Shown: positions 45,170-55,855, numbered from the stretch's first letter. The stretch: DNA of 64,000 nt from Actinomyces sp. UMB0138 (GCF_002849225.1 NZ_PKMC01000001.1:173932-237931), one strand, 5' to 3'. The notes: generated by a model not told the origin, from the sequence alone. Numbers and translations are program-made.

Positions 45170-45907
45170 GTGCGGTTTTTGTGTATTGACACCTCGGCTG
45201 GAGCCGGTGTCGGACTAGTAGATATTGATCAGTCTGTCGAGGTCTTGGCGAAGGAGGTCATTGCCGATCAGCGGCGACACGCGGAAGCTCTGAATGAGCT
45301 GATTCGACGTGTCGTGAAGCAGGGCAGTGGCAAGGAATTGGCCGAGGCTGGAATCGAGACTATTGCCGTTGGAACTGGTCCCGCACCATTTACTGGGTTA
45401 CGTGCAGGTTTGGTGTCGGCGCGAGTAATCGGCGAGGTGCTTGACGCTCGGGTGCTCGGCATTTGCAGCTTGGACGTATTAGCTAGGCAGGCGTTGGATC
45501 AGGTGCGCGATCGGAAGGTTCTGGTGGCCACCGATGGCAAGCGCAAAGAGGTCTACGCCGGACTTTACGAAGCTGCTGGCCCAGATGATGTGACAGCGTT
45601 GTGGGGGCCTGAGGTTGGTCCAGCTGAATCGTTCTTCAACAAGTCCCGTGGTGAAGATCCTTTCATCGTTGGTGCGGGTGCTGAACTATACCCTGAGGCG
45701 TTGCCCCCGTCCGCACAGCTGGCTGACACGTTGGACCCGGTAGTTATGGCCCGCATCGGCGCGGCAAGGCTGGCACGTGAGGCCGGTGGCGAGGAGGTCG
45801 ACTTCTCTTCTGAGCCGCTTTACCTGCGTAGGCCGGATATTCACCCGGGCGTAGCGGCTAAGGTGGCTGCTGCACAGAAGGGCCGCCTCGGCCTCTTAAA
45901 TGAGTGA
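45170..45907 (+). CDS. tsaB: tRNA t6A synthesis protein TsaB
   Basis: The 245-residue protein starts at GTG. It has the ASKHA fold with 'RFLCIDTSAGAGVGLVD', 'ADQRRHAEALNELIRRV' and the signature 'VGTGPAPFTGLRAGLVSARV'. The C-terminal half ends 'PLYLRRPDIHPG', the common TsaB ending. TsaB lacks catalytic metal ligands and dimerises with TsaD. It overlaps rimI by eight bases. Confidence 0.95.
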   Translation: MRFLCIDTSAGAGVGLVDIDQSVEVLAKEVIADQRRHAEALNELIRRVVKQGSGKELAEAGIETIAVGTGPAPFTGLRAGLVSARVIGEVLDARVLGICSLDVLARQALDQVRDRKVLVATDGKRKEVYAGLYEAAGPDDVTALWGPEVGPAESFFNKSRGEDPFIVGAGAELYPEALPPSAQLADTLDPVVMARIGAARLAREAGGEEVDFSSEPLYLRRPDIHPGVAAKVAAAQKGRLGLLNE

Positions 45908-46388
45908 ACGTACACTCCACGCCGAAGCGCCGGCGGGCGAGTTTCACCTGGTAAAGCTCGGCCCGCAGTGGGTCGAGCAGATTGCCTCGCTGGAGTCTGC
46001 CTTATTTGGGGGAGAGGCGTGGAATAAGCAGACCCTGGTTGCGGAACTAAGCCGTCCCGATCGTGAATATGTGGGGGCGCTGGCCGGGCAGGACTCTAGC
46101 GTCCTGTTGGGGTATGGGGGCGCCCGCTACGCTGGAGACCAGGCCGATGTGATGACGGTTGCCACGATTCCGGAGGCTAGAAGACGCGGAATTGCTTCAG
46201 CGATTGTGGCGTGGATAGATGAGGCGTCGCGGCGGCGGTCGGCAAGTTTGATTTTCCTGGAAGTACGTTCGAAGAACTTAGCTGCACAACGAATTTATAA
46301 GAGGGCGGGCTATGAAGCCCTCGGCAGGATCAAGCGCTACTACCGGCTCCCACCGGACGATGCGGTGCGGATGGGTAAAAAGTTGTAA
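45900..46388 (+). CDS. rimI: Ribosomal-protein N-acetyltransferase RimI-like
   Basis: The 162-residue GNAT protein has 'VATIPEARRRGIASAIVAWID' (acetyl-CoA site), 'FLEVRSKNLAAQRIYKRAGYEALGRIKRYY' in pieces, and the RimI-type end 'DDAVRMGKKL'. It acetylates N-terminal residues of proteins such as S18. The first codons, ATG-AGT-GAA-CGT-ACA-CTC, contain a complete 14-mer copy coding Ser-Glu-Arg-Thr-Leu, so the N-terminus may have been shaped by the repeat. It follows tsaB as in most actinobacteria. Confidence 0.92.
   Translation: MSERTLHAEAPAGEFHLVKLGPQWVEQIASLESALFGGEAWNKQTLVAELSRPDREYVGALAGQDSSVLLGYGGARYAGDQADVMTVATIPEARRRGIASAIVAWIDEASRRRSASLIFLEVRSKNLAAQRIYKRAGYEALGRIKRYYRLPPDDAVRMGKKL
45903..45916 (+). 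repeat. 14-mer at codons 2-6 of rimI
   Basis: An exact copy starts at the base after the rimI start codon and codes Ser-Glu-Arg-Thr-Leu, as at the start of pfk (58,771). Confidence 0.95.
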
Positions 46389-46692
46389 CTTTGCCGGGCA
46401 AGTTCAAGGTGTCGGCCGGGCGGAGTATGGGTCCGCCCTCGAGAAAGCCTGGTAGCGCAAAATAGCTAAAAAGTAGTTTACGTAACACTTTCGTTGTCAA
46501 AAGGTTCACATGTGGAGGTCGAGCAAGGGCTCCGCTGACTGCTTGTGTCAGAAAAATGGGTCGACTTTGTTTCGGTAAAACTCCCTAAAATCCGTGGTTA
46601 TAGCCCTAATGAAGGTTTTTAGAGAGCGTGAGAGAAAAGTTTAGGACCTAGATCTACTCTCCGTGTCAGGTCGTGAGACTAGGCTAAAAAAC
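46389..46692. promoter_or_regulatory. Intergenic region upstream of sdhCAB
   Basis: This 304-base gap holds no gene. A short hairpin (GGGCGGA/TCCGCCC, 46,418-46,438) lies after rimI without a T-run. The rest is AT-richer than the surroundings (TAAAAAGTAGTTTACG, TTTTTAGAG), as expected for a promoter region of the sdh operon. I see no operator that I can name. Confidence 0.4.
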
Positions 46693-47433
46693 GTGGCGAA
46701 TTCAAATGTGACGACCAAGAAGAGACATGCGTGGAACACCACCGTCTTCATGAAGCAGGCGATGGCGATTTCCGGCCTCTTCTTTGTCTTTTTTCTGGTA
46801 TTTCATTCATACGGGAACCTAAAGGCGTTTGGCGGTGCGGCCGCGTACAACGGTTACGCTCATCACCTGCGGGAATTCCTGGTCCCGATCCTGCCTCACG
46901 AAGGTCTCCTCTGGATCTTGCGCGTGATCATGGTTGTGCTCATTGTTGTGCACATGGTGTCCGCGCTCTATCTGTGGCACCGCGGCGGCGCAGCTCGGGG
47001 AACCCGTTACGACGTGAAGAAGGCGGTGACAAACTCTTACGCGGCGCGCACAGTGCGAGTTGGCTCAATCCTGTTGATCTTCCTGATCATCTTCCACATC
47101 TTGCACTTCACAACAAAGACGTTCAAAGTGGGCAACAATGCGGCTTATGCCTCGCACACAATGGTGGTCGACGGTGAGAAGATTCCGGCTATGCCCTTTG
47201 ACATGATGCTAACCACCTTCTCGAATTGGTGGATGGTGTTGGTATACATCGTGTTCGTCTCCATCATTGGCCTGCATATTGCACACGGCTTCTGGTCGGC
47301 TTTCCAAACTATGGGGTGGATGCGCGAAAACACTCGCAAGCCTATGACTGTGCTGTCTGGGCTTATTGGTTTTGCCATCTGGTTCATGTTTGTGCTGCCG
47401 CCCCTTGCAATCGCGCTGGGCGTTATTAAGTAG
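46693..47433 (+). CDS. sdhC: Succinate dehydrogenase cytochrome b subunit
   Basis: The 246-residue membrane anchor belongs to the b558 family with five helices, which binds two haems and the quinone. Helices are seen near residues 18-38, 65-90, 115-135, 170-190 and 215-240; likely haem ligands are the His residues in 'VFHSYGNLKAFGG', 'HHLREFLVP', 'VVHMVSALYLWH', 'IIFHILHFTTKT' and 'IGLHIAHGFWSA'. GTG 46,693 is used; an upstream in-frame GTG at 46,663 is possible. It leads an sdhCAB operon of the three-subunit type. Confidence 0.92.
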   Translation: MANSNVTTKKRHAWNTTVFMKQAMAISGLFFVFFLVFHSYGNLKAFGGAAAYNGYAHHLREFLVPILPHEGLLWILRVIMVVLIVVHMVSALYLWHRGGAARGTRYDVKKAVTNSYAARTVRVGSILLIFLIIFHILHFTTKTFKVGNNAAYASHTMVVDGEKIPAMPFDMMLTTFSNWWMVLVYIVFVSIIGLHIAHGFWSAFQTMGWMRENTRKPMTVLSGLIGFAIWFMFVLPPLAIALGVIK

Positions 47434-47442
47434 GGAATGATC

Positions 47443-49446
47443 ATGAGCGAACTTATTTCAGGACTTTATTACGAGGGCGACAAGATCGCTGATACCAAGG
47501 CGCCGCTGGACGTTCCCATCGAGAAATGCTGGGAGACCCGCAAGTTTACGGCCAAGCTAGTGAACCCGGCGAACCGTCGTAAGCTGAAGATTATCGTCGT
47601 TGGTACCGGGCTGGCAGGCGGCGCAGCAGCTGCTTCGCTTGGCGAGATGGGCTATCACGTTGACGTGTTCTTCTACCAGGATTCGGCACGTCGAGCACAC
47701 TCTATTGCTGCGCAGGGCGGAATTAACGCGGCAAAGGATTACCGCAACGACAACGACTCGGTTTACCGCCTCTTTTACGACACCGTCAAGGGCGGGGATT
47801 ACCGCGCTCGTGAAACTAACGTGTACAGGCTGGCCGAGGTTAGTGCGAACATCATTGACCAGTGTGTTGCGCAGGGCGTGCCGTTTGCGCGTGAGTATGG
47901 CGGACTGCTTGACAACCGTTCCTTCGGTGGTGTGCAGGTATCGCGTACGTTCTACGCTCGCGGGCAAACTGGCCAGCAGCTGCTGATTGGCGCATATCAG
48001 GCGTTGGAGCGGCAGGTGAAGGCCGGGACGGTTACCGAGCATTCGCGCCATGAGATGGTCGAGCTAATCCTGAAGGATGGCCACGCCAAAGGCATTATCG
48101 CCCGAGACATGACTACTGGGAAGCTCGAGGCACACACTGCCCACTGCGTGGTGCTTTGCACCGGCGGCTATGGCAACGTGTTCTTCCTGTCTACTAATGC
48201 CATGGGGTGCAACGCTACGGCGGCTTGGAGGGCCTACCGTAAGGGTGCGTACTTCGCTAATCCCTGCTACACGCAGATTCACCCGACTTGCATTCCGCAG
48301 CATGGCGATCAGCAGTCGAAGCTGACGTTGATGTCCGAGTCGCTCCGTAACGACGGCCGTATTTGGGTTCCGAAGAAGGCTGAAGACTGCGAAAAGGATC
48401 CGCGCGATATTCCCGAGGAAGATCGCGACTACTACCTGGAGCGCATCTATCCTTCCTTCGGTAACTTGGTGCCGCGTGACATTGCTTCGCGACAGGCCAA
48501 GAACATGTGTGACGAGGGTAGGGGAGTCGGTCCCGCGCTAGCCGAGGTCGGTCCCGACGGCGAAGAACGCATGGTGCGCCGTGGCGTGTACCTTGATTTC
48601 GCTGATGCAATCGAGCGCATGGGTAAGGACGCTGTTTCGGCCAAGTACGGCAACCTGTTCGAAATGTATGAGCGCATTACTGACGATGACCCGTACGAAG
48701 TGCCGATGCGTATTTACCCGGCCTCGCACTACACGATGGGTGGCTTGTGGGTTGACTACGATCTTCAGTCCACCATTCCCGGCCTCTACGTTGGTGGGGA
48801 AGCGAACTTCAGTGACCACGGCGCGAACCGGCTCGGTGCGTCTGCGCTAATGCAGGGGCTTTCCGACGGTTACTTCGTGCTGCCAAACACGGTCAATGAC
48901 TACTTGGCTGACAAGTTGGCGGAGTCCGTGCTGGATCAGGACGACCCGGATGTGCAGGCCGCCCTCCAGAGTGCGCAGGAGCGGATAGACCGCTTCATGA
49001 GCATTGGCGGGTCGCGGTCAGTGGATTCCTTCCATAAGGAACTTGGCAGGATCATGTGGGACTACTGCGGCATGTACCGCACCCATGATGGTCTGTTGGG
49101 GGCAATCGAGAAGATTCGCGCTCTTAGGAAAGAGTTCTGGTCGAACGTGCGTGTGCCGGGTAAATCGATTGGCGAGATGAACCAGTCGCTTGAGCGTGCC
49201 GGCCGTGTCGCCGACTTCTTGGAACTGGGCGAGCTGATGTGTATTGATGCTTTGCACCGCAATGAGTCTTGTGGTGGCCACTTCCGTGGCGAATCTCAGA
49301 CTGAAGAGGGCGAGGCGTTGCGTGACGACAAGAACTACCTGTATGTGGCTGCGTGGGAATACACGGGTGAGGACAAACCTCCGGTCTTGCATAAGGAAGA
49401 TCTGATCTATAACAACATCGAGCTGAAGCAGCGGAGTTACAAGTGA
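47443..49446 (+). CDS. sdhA: Succinate dehydrogenase/fumarate reductase flavoprotein
   Basis: ATG 47,443 is chosen as AGGGA lies six bases upstream; ATG 47,437 is also in frame. The 667-residue flavoprotein has the FAD fold '[25 protein letters not shown]', the FAD-linked His segment '[17 protein letters not shown]', 'TQIHPTCIP' (substrate site) and '[19 protein letters not shown]' with the catalytic region and '[26 protein letters not shown]'. It oxidises succinate to fumarate, or the reverse under anaerobic conditions. Direction cannot be read from the sequence. It overlaps sdhB by four bases. Confidence 0.96.
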   Translation: MSELISGLYYEGDKIADTKAPLDVPIEKCWETRKFTAKLVNPANRRKLKIIVVGTGLAGGAAAASLGEMGYHVDVFFYQDSARRAHSIAAQGGINAAKDYRNDNDSVYRLFYDTVKGGDYRARETNVYRLAEVSANIIDQCVAQGVPFAREYGGLLDNRSFGGVQVSRTFYARGQTGQQLLIGAYQALERQVKAGTVTEHSRHEMVELILKDGHAKGIIARDMTTGKLEAHTAHCVVLCTGGYGNVFFLSTNAMGCNATAAWRAYRKGAYFANPCYTQIHPTCIPQHGDQQSKLTLMSESLRNDGRIWVPKKAEDCEKDPRDIPEEDRDYYLERIYPSFGNLVPRDIASRQAKNMCDEGRGVGPALAEVGPDGEERMVRRGVYLDFADAIERMGKDAVSAKYGNLFEMYERITDDDPYEVPMRIYPASHYTMGGLWVDYDLQSTIPGLYVGGEANFSDHGANRLGASALMQGLSDGYFVLPNTVNDYLADKLAESVLDQDDPDVQAALQSAQERIDRFMSIGGSRSVDSFHKELGRIMWDYCGMYRTHDGLLGAIEKIRALRKEFWSNVRVPGKSIGEMNQSLERAGRVADFLELGELMCIDALHRNESCGGHFRGESQTEEGEALRDDKNYLYVAAWEYTGEDKPPVLHKEDLIYNNIELKQRSYK

Positions 49447-50204
49447 AAATTAAACTGCGTATCTGGCGCCAGGCTGGCCCTGAGGCTGATGGCGTAATGA
49501 AGGAATACGAGCTCGTTGGGGTGCAAGAAGATACGAGCTTTCTAGAGATGCTGGACATCTTGAACGAGGAGTTGTTTGCCAAGGGCGAGGACCCGGTAGC
49601 GTTCGACTCTGATTGCCGCGAAGGCATTTGCGGTATGTGTGGTTTGGTCATCAATGGTGTGCCGCACGGCAATGATGGTGCCTCCCCGAAGGGGAATACT
49701 CCTACTTGTCAGTTGCACATGCGTTCGTTCAAGGATGGCGACACGATCACGATCGAGCCGTGGCGGTCTAAGGCTTTCCCGGTCATTAAGGACCTGGTGG
49801 TAAATAGGAGCGCTTTGGATCGTATTATTCAGGCTGGCGGCTACATTTCCGTCAATACTGGTGCTGCTCCTGACGCGCACGCTACTCCGGTTCCTAAAGA
49901 GGATGCGGATCGCGCGTTCGAGGCTGCGAATTGCATTGGTTGCGGTGCTTGTGTGGCTGCTTGCCCGAACGGGTCGGCAATGTTGTTTACCTCTGCGAAG
50001 GTGACACATTTGGGCCTGTTGCCGCAGGGCAAGCCCGAGAACTTGATGCGTGTGAAGAACATGTTGTTGCAGCATGACGCCGAGGGCTTTGGCGGGTGCA
50101 CTAACTTTGGTGAATGCGCTGCGGTCTGCCCGAAGCAGATTCCTTTGGAGACGATTTCGGTGTTGAATCGTCAGCTTGGGAAGGCTGTTCTCAAGGGCAT
50201 GTAG
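49443..50204 (+). CDS. sdhB: Succinate dehydrogenase iron-sulfur subunit
   Basis: The 253-residue protein starts at GTG. It carries a [2Fe-2S] site ('[18 protein letters not shown]' with a further Cys in 'TPTCQLHM'), a [4Fe-4S]/[3Fe-4S] pair in '[15 protein letters not shown]' and '[16 protein letters not shown]'. Electrons pass from FAD in SdhA through these to the haem and quinone in SdhC. It is the last gene of the operon. Confidence 0.96.
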   Translation: MKIKLRIWRQAGPEADGVMKEYELVGVQEDTSFLEMLDILNEELFAKGEDPVAFDSDCREGICGMCGLVINGVPHGNDGASPKGNTPTCQLHMRSFKDGDTITIEPWRSKAFPVIKDLVVNRSALDRIIQAGGYISVNTGAAPDAHATPVPKEDADRAFEAANCIGCGACVAACPNGSAMLFTSAKVTHLGLLPQGKPENLMRVKNMLLQHDAEGFGGCTNFGECAAVCPKQIPLETISVLNRQLGKAVLKGM

Positions 50205-50216
50205 TTTCCTTGGATT

Positions 50217-50252
50217 AGGGCCCTGGGAGGGAAACCTCTCAGGGCCCTTTTT
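50217..50252 (+). terminator. Terminator after sdhCAB
   Basis: AGGGCCCTGGGAGG (50,217-50,230) pairs with CCTCTCAGGGCCCT (50,235-50,248) with one G-U pair and a four-base loop, followed by TTTTT. Confidence 0.93.
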
Positions 50253-50274
50253 GCTGCTCCCCTCTGAGTAAAGG

Positions 50275-50378
50275 AGTGAACGTACACTCCGTTTTGGGGC
50301 ATGGATTCGTCTGTGGGGGAGTGAACGTACACTCCGTTTTGGGGCATGGATTCGTCTGTGGGGGAGTGAACGTACACT
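50275..50378 (+). repeat. Tandem array of three 14-mers in identical 45-base units
   Basis: Copies start at 50,275, 50,320 and 50,365. The first two full 45-base units (14-mer, then CCGTTTTGGGGCATGG, then ATTCGTCTGTGGGGG) are identical base for base, which means recent duplication. The array lies between sdhB and tsaD. Confidence 0.96.
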
Positions 50379-50417
50379 TAACTTCGCGCACGCCCTCGGA
50401 GCGCGTAGGATGAAAAG

Positions 50418-51464
50418 GTGACTGCTCAACCACTAATTCTTGGTATTGAATCGACTTGTGACGAGACAGGCGTAGCCCTAGTACGAGGCCGGGAACTTCT
50501 TGCCGACGTGACCGCGACAAGCATGGACCAGCATGCCCGCTACGGTGGCATTATTCCTGAAATTGCCTCGCGCGCTCACTTGGAGTCCTTCCTCCCAACG
50601 ATGAAGGCGGCTCTTGATAAGGCCGGTGTCAGCCTCAGTGAGGTTGACGCAATCGCGTGCGCTGCAGGGCCTGGGCTGGTTGGTTCTCTGACTGTTGGTA
50701 TTTCAGCGGCTAAGGCACTCGCGGCAAGTCTAGATAAGCCGCTATACGGCGTGAACCACGTAATTGGGCACCTGGCGGTTGATGAGCTCGTAGACGGGCC
50801 TTTCCCAGATCACTTCGTTGGACTGATAGTTTCGGGCGGGCACTCAAACTTGCTCGATGTTCGCAATATTGCGACTGACGTCCGAGAGCTGGGCGGTACG
50901 CTCGACGATGCTGCTGGTGAGGCGTTTGACAAGGTCGGGCGCATGCTGGGGACTCCCTATCCAGGTGGGCCGCATGTTGATCGTATGTCGCAGGCTGGTG
51001 ATCGCAAGGCGATCCGTTTCCCACGTGGCCTTGCTTCCGCGAAAGACAAGGATGCGCACCGATACGACTTCAGTTTTTCCGGTCTGAAGACGGCAGTGGC
51101 TAGATACGTTGAAGGCATAAAGCAGTCTGGTAAAGAGGTTCCCGCCGAGGACGTGTGCGCTGGCTTTTCTGAGGCTGTCAATGATTCGTTGACTGCTAAA
51201 GCAGTGAGGGCGGCCAAGGACTTGGGGTGCTCCACGATCGTTGTGGGGGGCGGCTACTCTGCAAATTCGCGGCTGCGTGAGCTCCTCGCGGCGCGAGCCC
51301 AGAGCGCTGGCATCGAGGTTCGCTTACCTCCGCTGCGCTTCTGTACTGATAATGGTGCGCAGATCGCTGCTATTGGTAGTGCGTTGGTTCGCGAGGGCGT
51401 CGCCCCGTCCGATCCGGAATTCGGTCCTGATTCAGGACTGTCGCTGTCTGTGGCGCGCGTGTAA
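50418..51464 (+). CDS. tsaD: tRNA t6A synthesis transferase TsaD
   Basis: The 348-residue enzyme transfers threonylcarbamoyl to A37 of tRNA. 'ILGIESTCDETGVALV' starts the ASKHA fold; the metal ligands are in 'YGVNHVIGHLAVDEL' (His-x3-His), followed by 'GLIVSGGHSNLL', 'LDDAAGEAFDKVGRMLG', 'PRGLASAKDKD' and 'VVGGGYSANSRLRELL'. GTG 50,418 has AAAAGG upstream. Its usual neighbours tsaB and rimI are 4 kb away, beyond sdhCAB. Confidence 0.96.
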   Translation: MTAQPLILGIESTCDETGVALVRGRELLADVTATSMDQHARYGGIIPEIASRAHLESFLPTMKAALDKAGVSLSEVDAIACAAGPGLVGSLTVGISAAKALAASLDKPLYGVNHVIGHLAVDELVDGPFPDHFVGLIVSGGHSNLLDVRNIATDVRELGGTLDDAAGEAFDKVGRMLGTPYPGGPHVDRMSQAGDRKAIRFPRGLASAKDKDAHRYDFSFSGLKTAVARYVEGIKQSGKEVPAEDVCAGFSEAVNDSLTAKAVRAAKDLGCSTIVVGGGYSANSRLRELLAARAQSAGIEVRLPPLRFCTDNGAQIAAIGSALVREGVAPSDPEFGPDSGLSLSVARV

Positions 51465-51481
51465 CTGAAGCTTTTGGGATG

Positions 51482-51511
51482 ATGCCGGCCCTAGGCGGGG
51501 CTGGCATTTTC
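51482..51511 (+). terminator. Terminator after tsaD
   Basis: ATGCCGGCCC (51,482-51,491) pairs with GGGCTGGCAT (51,498-51,507) with one G-U pair, followed by TTTT. Confidence 0.8.
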
Positions 51512-51546
51512 CGTTTAAGAGGCTGAATCCTCGCGCCCGTTAGCGG

Positions 51547-51628
51547 AGTGTACGTTCACTCGGCCGAAGTGTACGTTCACTAAGAGTTGGGTATGAAAAC
51601 CCGTCCGGAATTGGAGTGTACGTTCACT
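51547..51628 (-). repeat. Three reverse-strand 14-mers, last one supplying a stop codon
   Basis: Exact reverse-strand copies are at 51,547-51,560, 51,568-51,581 and 51,615-51,628. The last overlaps the 3' end of the methyltransferase gene: its TGA stop is the TGA of AGTGAACG. Confidence 0.95.
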
Positions 51629-52871
51629 CCGTCGCGACTATGGCAACGTGTTTAGACTTGCCGTTCACCTGTGCTCTCGTCAGGAAAAGAGTCGCTGCAC
51701 CATCCCCGGTGGCGCCCTTGAGCACCGACTTCCTGAATGCTGCGGGATCGATCTGCACTCCGCGCTTCTTCACTTCTAATTTGCCGATCCCGAGCCTCGC
51801 TAACTCCTTCTTGACCTTCTTCGCATTCAAGGGCAGCACCGTCTGCACCTCCCAAAAGTGACCATATTTTGCGGCCTCAGGGGAAGGCGAAGTTTCAGAC
51901 GTAACGTAGGCGATTCCATCATGGAGGATGCCAGCCCCGGGCCAGGAGTGCGCCCACTGTGCTAAGCCGCCCGCCCTCAATACGGCGCTATCAACTTCAC
52001 CTATCCAATGCATGATTCCGTCCGCGACAGGTGCGGCGGCCGCGGGAGCGGTTGGACCTTCGCCCTCAACCTGGAAAAGATGCCGCTGATCGCCCCTAAA
52101 AATAATGGCTGAGCGGCCTGCGCGTTCTCGCAAATCCCCAAACCATAAGCTTGCTTCTACGAGGCTACCGTCGACGCTGGCCCAGATGGCTTCCGCATCT
52201 GCGGGAACATCGGAGTACCTGATGCCTGGCGCAACTTTTACCGCCACGTTCGGGATCAGGGTTCGCCACGCGTACACTGCCGGTAACGGCGGAGACCACA
52301 TTGCAGGATTTGCGATGCGACCGCGTGGGCCTCTTCGGGCGGGGTCAGCAAAAAGCGCGTCTACTCCCTCGGCCTTGAGTTTCCCGATATCGATTTTTGT
52401 GACGTCTGCGATCTGAATGTCCGCATCAGGCCATCGGGAAACATTGTTCTTGGCATAGGCTGCTGTTTTGGGATCTAACTCGATGCCAAGAACTTTCAGT
52501 GCCCGTTTCGAAAAGGCGATTGCTTCGGTTGCCAGGCCGCAGCCTAGATCGGCAATGTAGTGTACGTTCGCCTCGGACATTTTTTCGGCGTGCCATGTCG
52601 CAACGGCGGCGCGTGTGGCCTGTTCCATACCGTCTCGAGTGAAGAGCATTTTGTCGGCGTCTTCGCCCAATTTTGTTGCAGCTTGGCGGCGCAGTTCGCA
52701 CTGGAGTGCCACTTCTGCGGCTATATCGGCCGGTATGCCCATCTTACGGAGCTTCATTCCGACCTCATGAGATGAGCGGTCGCTTCGGAAGGCTTCCTCG
52801 AGTAGGTTGAAGTGCGTACCACCTTGGGAAAAGGAAGATTTTTGAGGGCGAAGGCCAACTTTGGGGTGCAT
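51624..52871 (-). CDS. Class I SAM-dependent methyltransferase with THUMP-like C-terminus
   Basis: The 415-residue protein has a helical N-terminus (residues 10-85), a Rossmann methyltransferase core ('VHYIADLGCGLATEAIAFSKRALKVLGIELD', 'VDALFADPARRGPRGRI') and a C-terminal THUMP-like domain ('YGHFWEVQTVLPLNAKKVKKELARLGIGKLEVKKRGVQID'). The DPARR motif is the hallmark of this actinobacterial family, often found next to groES. The substrate is probably an RNA; this is not proven. A one-mismatch copy of the 14-mer (reverse strand, 52,558-52,571) lies in the codons for 'ANVHY'. Confidence 0.85.
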   Translation of the reverse strand: MHPKVGLRPQKSSFSQGGTHFNLLEEAFRSDRSSHEVGMKLRKMGIPADIAAEVALQCELRRQAATKLGEDADKMLFTRDGMEQATRAAVATWHAEKMSEANVHYIADLGCGLATEAIAFSKRALKVLGIELDPKTAAYAKNNVSRWPDADIQIADVTKIDIGKLKAEGVDALFADPARRGPRGRIANPAMWSPPLPAVYAWRTLIPNVAVKVAPGIRYSDVPADAEAIWASVDGSLVEASLWFGDLRERAGRSAIIFRGDQRHLFQVEGEGPTAPAAAAPVADGIMHWIGEVDSAVLRAGGLAQWAHSWPGAGILHDGIAYVTSETSPSPEAAKYGHFWEVQTVLPLNAKKVKKELARLGIGKLEVKKRGVQIDPAAFRKSVLKGATGDGAATLFLTRAQVNGKSKHVAIVATE

Positions 52872-52927
52872 GCCTGAAGTCTAATGGGAATGCGGACGCG
52901 TCGGAAAGTTGGGCTGACAGAGAATCT

Positions 52928-52954
52928 TTGGCACTCAGGTTGTCAGAGTGCTAA
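52928..52954 (+). promoter_or_regulatory. CIRCE operator upstream of groES
   Basis: TTGGCACTC-N9-GAGTGCTAA differs from the CIRCE consensus at one base. It lies about 130 bases before groES and puts groES under the same HrcA control as groEL 29 kb away. Confidence 0.92.
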
Positions 52955-53080
52955 GAGGGGGCTAACCTATTCTTGTACGTGAGGCGAGTAGCTAAACGCA
53001 GGTCACCTATTCGACCACCCGCGACGGAGGGTAGGCGGCCATTAGCAATCCCATTCGATCTATAGAAAGGGAGGTCCGCA

Positions 53081-53377
53081 GTGTCGGTCTCCATTAAGCC
53101 GCTCGAGGACCGTGTTCTGGTCCAGCAGGTTGAAGCTGAGAAGAAGACGGCGTCTGGCCTAGTCATTCCGGATAACGCTAAGGAAAAGCCGCAAGAGGGA
53201 ACTGTTTTGGCAGTAGGCCCGGGACGCGTTGATGACTCTGGTAAGCGGGTTCCGCTGGACGTTGCCGAGGGCGACGTAGTCATTTACTCAAAGTACGGCG
53301 GCACCGAGGTGAAGTATGACGGGCAGGAGTACCTGTTGCTGAATGCTCGCGATATTTTGGCCAAGGTTGATCGCTAA
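53081..53377 (+). CDS. groES: Co-chaperonin GroES (10 kDa)
   Basis: The 98-residue co-chaperonin starts at GTG after AAAGGGAGG. '[27 protein letters not shown]' contains the mobile loop region, and '[23 protein letters not shown]' and '[23 protein letters not shown]' are conserved. It caps GroEL rings as a heptamer. No groEL follows; a terminator and whiB come next. The only groEL in the window is at 23,967. Confidence 0.97.
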   Translation: MSVSIKPLEDRVLVQQVEAEKKTASGLVIPDNAKEKPQEGTVLAVGPGRVDDSGKRVPLDVAEGDVVIYSKYGGTEVKYDGQEYLLLNARDILAKVDR

Positions 53378-53393
53378 TATAGCTTTCTGAGGT

Positions 53394-53427
53394 AGCGGCT
53401 GGCAGTTAATTGCCAGCCGCTATTTTT
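53394..53427 (+). terminator. Terminator after groES
   Basis: AGCGGCTGGCA (53,394-53,404) pairs perfectly with TGCCAGCCGCT (53,411-53,421) around GTTAAT, followed by ATTTTTC. Confidence 0.93.
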
Positions 53428-53470
53428 CTGCACGGATGTGTCATTGTGGGGGCGTATTCCGTCTAAGGGG

Positions 53471-53528
53471 AGTGAACGTACACTCGGTTCTGGCGTTGTC
53501 GAAAAGTGAACGTACACTCCAAAGAGGG
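53471..53528 (+). repeat. 14-mer, two copies 44 bases apart
   Basis: Exact copies are at 53,471-53,484 and 53,515-53,528, between the convergent groES and whiB genes. The 44-base spacing matches the pair at 29,517. Confidence 0.95.
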
Positions 53529-53589
53529 CATGAAAAAGGGGAGTGTCCGCGCCGGATCACTCCCCTAGGAACTTGCTGTTCGCAGTCGC

Positions 53590-53877
53590 CTAAGCGCTCT
53601 TGCGAGCCTTGTGGATTTGCGCCCTGCGCTCTTCCTCAGTCATGCCGCCCCATACTCCGTAGGGCTCATGAGCCTTCAACGCATACTCGCGGCACTTGTC
53701 GATTACTGGGCAGGTTGCGCAAATGGCTTTTGCCGCTTCTGCTCGACGCCTGCGTGTTCCCCCGCGTTCGCCCTCGGGGTGAAAGAAAAGTTCAGTGTCT
53801 AGGTCGCGGCAGGCGCCTTCGTACTGCCATTCCCACAGGTCCATGCTGGGCCCGGGAAGTCGCGATACATCAGTCAT
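53590..53877 (-). CDS. WhiB-family iron-sulfur regulator
   Basis: ATG 53,877 is preferred over ATG 53,883 because AAGGAG ends directly before the latter and six bases before the former. The 95-residue protein has the four-Cys [4Fe-4S] ligand set ('GACRDLD', 'AICATCPVIDKCREYAL'), the 'GVWGGMTEEERR' turn and a basic tail for DNA contact. Sequence and position next to guaB and groES suggest the WhiB2/WhmD group linked to septation. It is divergent from guaB. Confidence 0.93.
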   Translation of the reverse strand: MTDVSRLPGPSMDLWEWQYEGACRDLDTELFFHPEGERGGTRRRRAEAAKAICATCPVIDKCREYALKAHEPYGVWGGMTEEERRAQIHKARKSA

Positions 53878-54153
53878 CCGCATCTCCTTAGCAGTTGCGT
53901 AGGCTTCATGGGAAACCTAAAATCTGATTAGCCAGATGTCTTATACAGAAGTGTTTCAGCTGAATCTTAGAGTTTCCTGAACGTAGTCCGAAGATAGGGC
54001 TAACAATTTGGCAACAGCGGGTAAACTGCGTAGTTACGAGGCGTTGACGCTGTGGCGAAACTCGCACAATCGTGAATTATTTTTGCAGCGCACAGATCTT
54101 ACATGATAAAAATCCCACCCGCGGGACTTAATCCTCATCCAGATGGGCGATAA

Positions 54154-55680
<1,527 letters not shown>

Positions 55681-55780
55681 GGGCTGCCATAGTGGCGGTT
55701 CGAGGGCGAAGATAGGCGAGCCCGGCTGCCGCTACGGGAGTGCCCACTAGTAGAGAAGTGGTGCACGCCCACAAAATTCA

Positions 55781-55830
55781 TTAAGTGTACGTTCACTCCT
55801 AACGCCCGTTAGGAGTGAACGTACACTTAA
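55781..55830. repeat. Perfect 23-bp inverted repeat made of two opposed 14-mers
   Basis: Bases 55,781-55,803 are the exact reverse complement of 55,808-55,830, with a GCCC loop. Each arm contains one 14-mer (55,784-55,797 reverse; 55,814-55,827 forward) plus flanking TTA and CCTAAC. It lies between guaB and the exonuclease gene. There is no T-run, so a simple terminator is not certain. Confidence 0.97.
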
Positions 55831-55855
55831 TCTTGTACTTGGAAAGGGAGCAGGA

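Noticed and set aside
46500..46530. Rex or CRP-type operator before sdhCAB (GGTTCACATGTGG)
   Set aside because: The half-sites do not match either consensus well enough and spacing is wrong.
50275..50378. CRISPR-like look of the regularly spaced 14-mers
   Set aside because: The conserved unit is only 14 bases, the 'spacers' here are identical to each other, arrays have two or three units and no cas gene is present.
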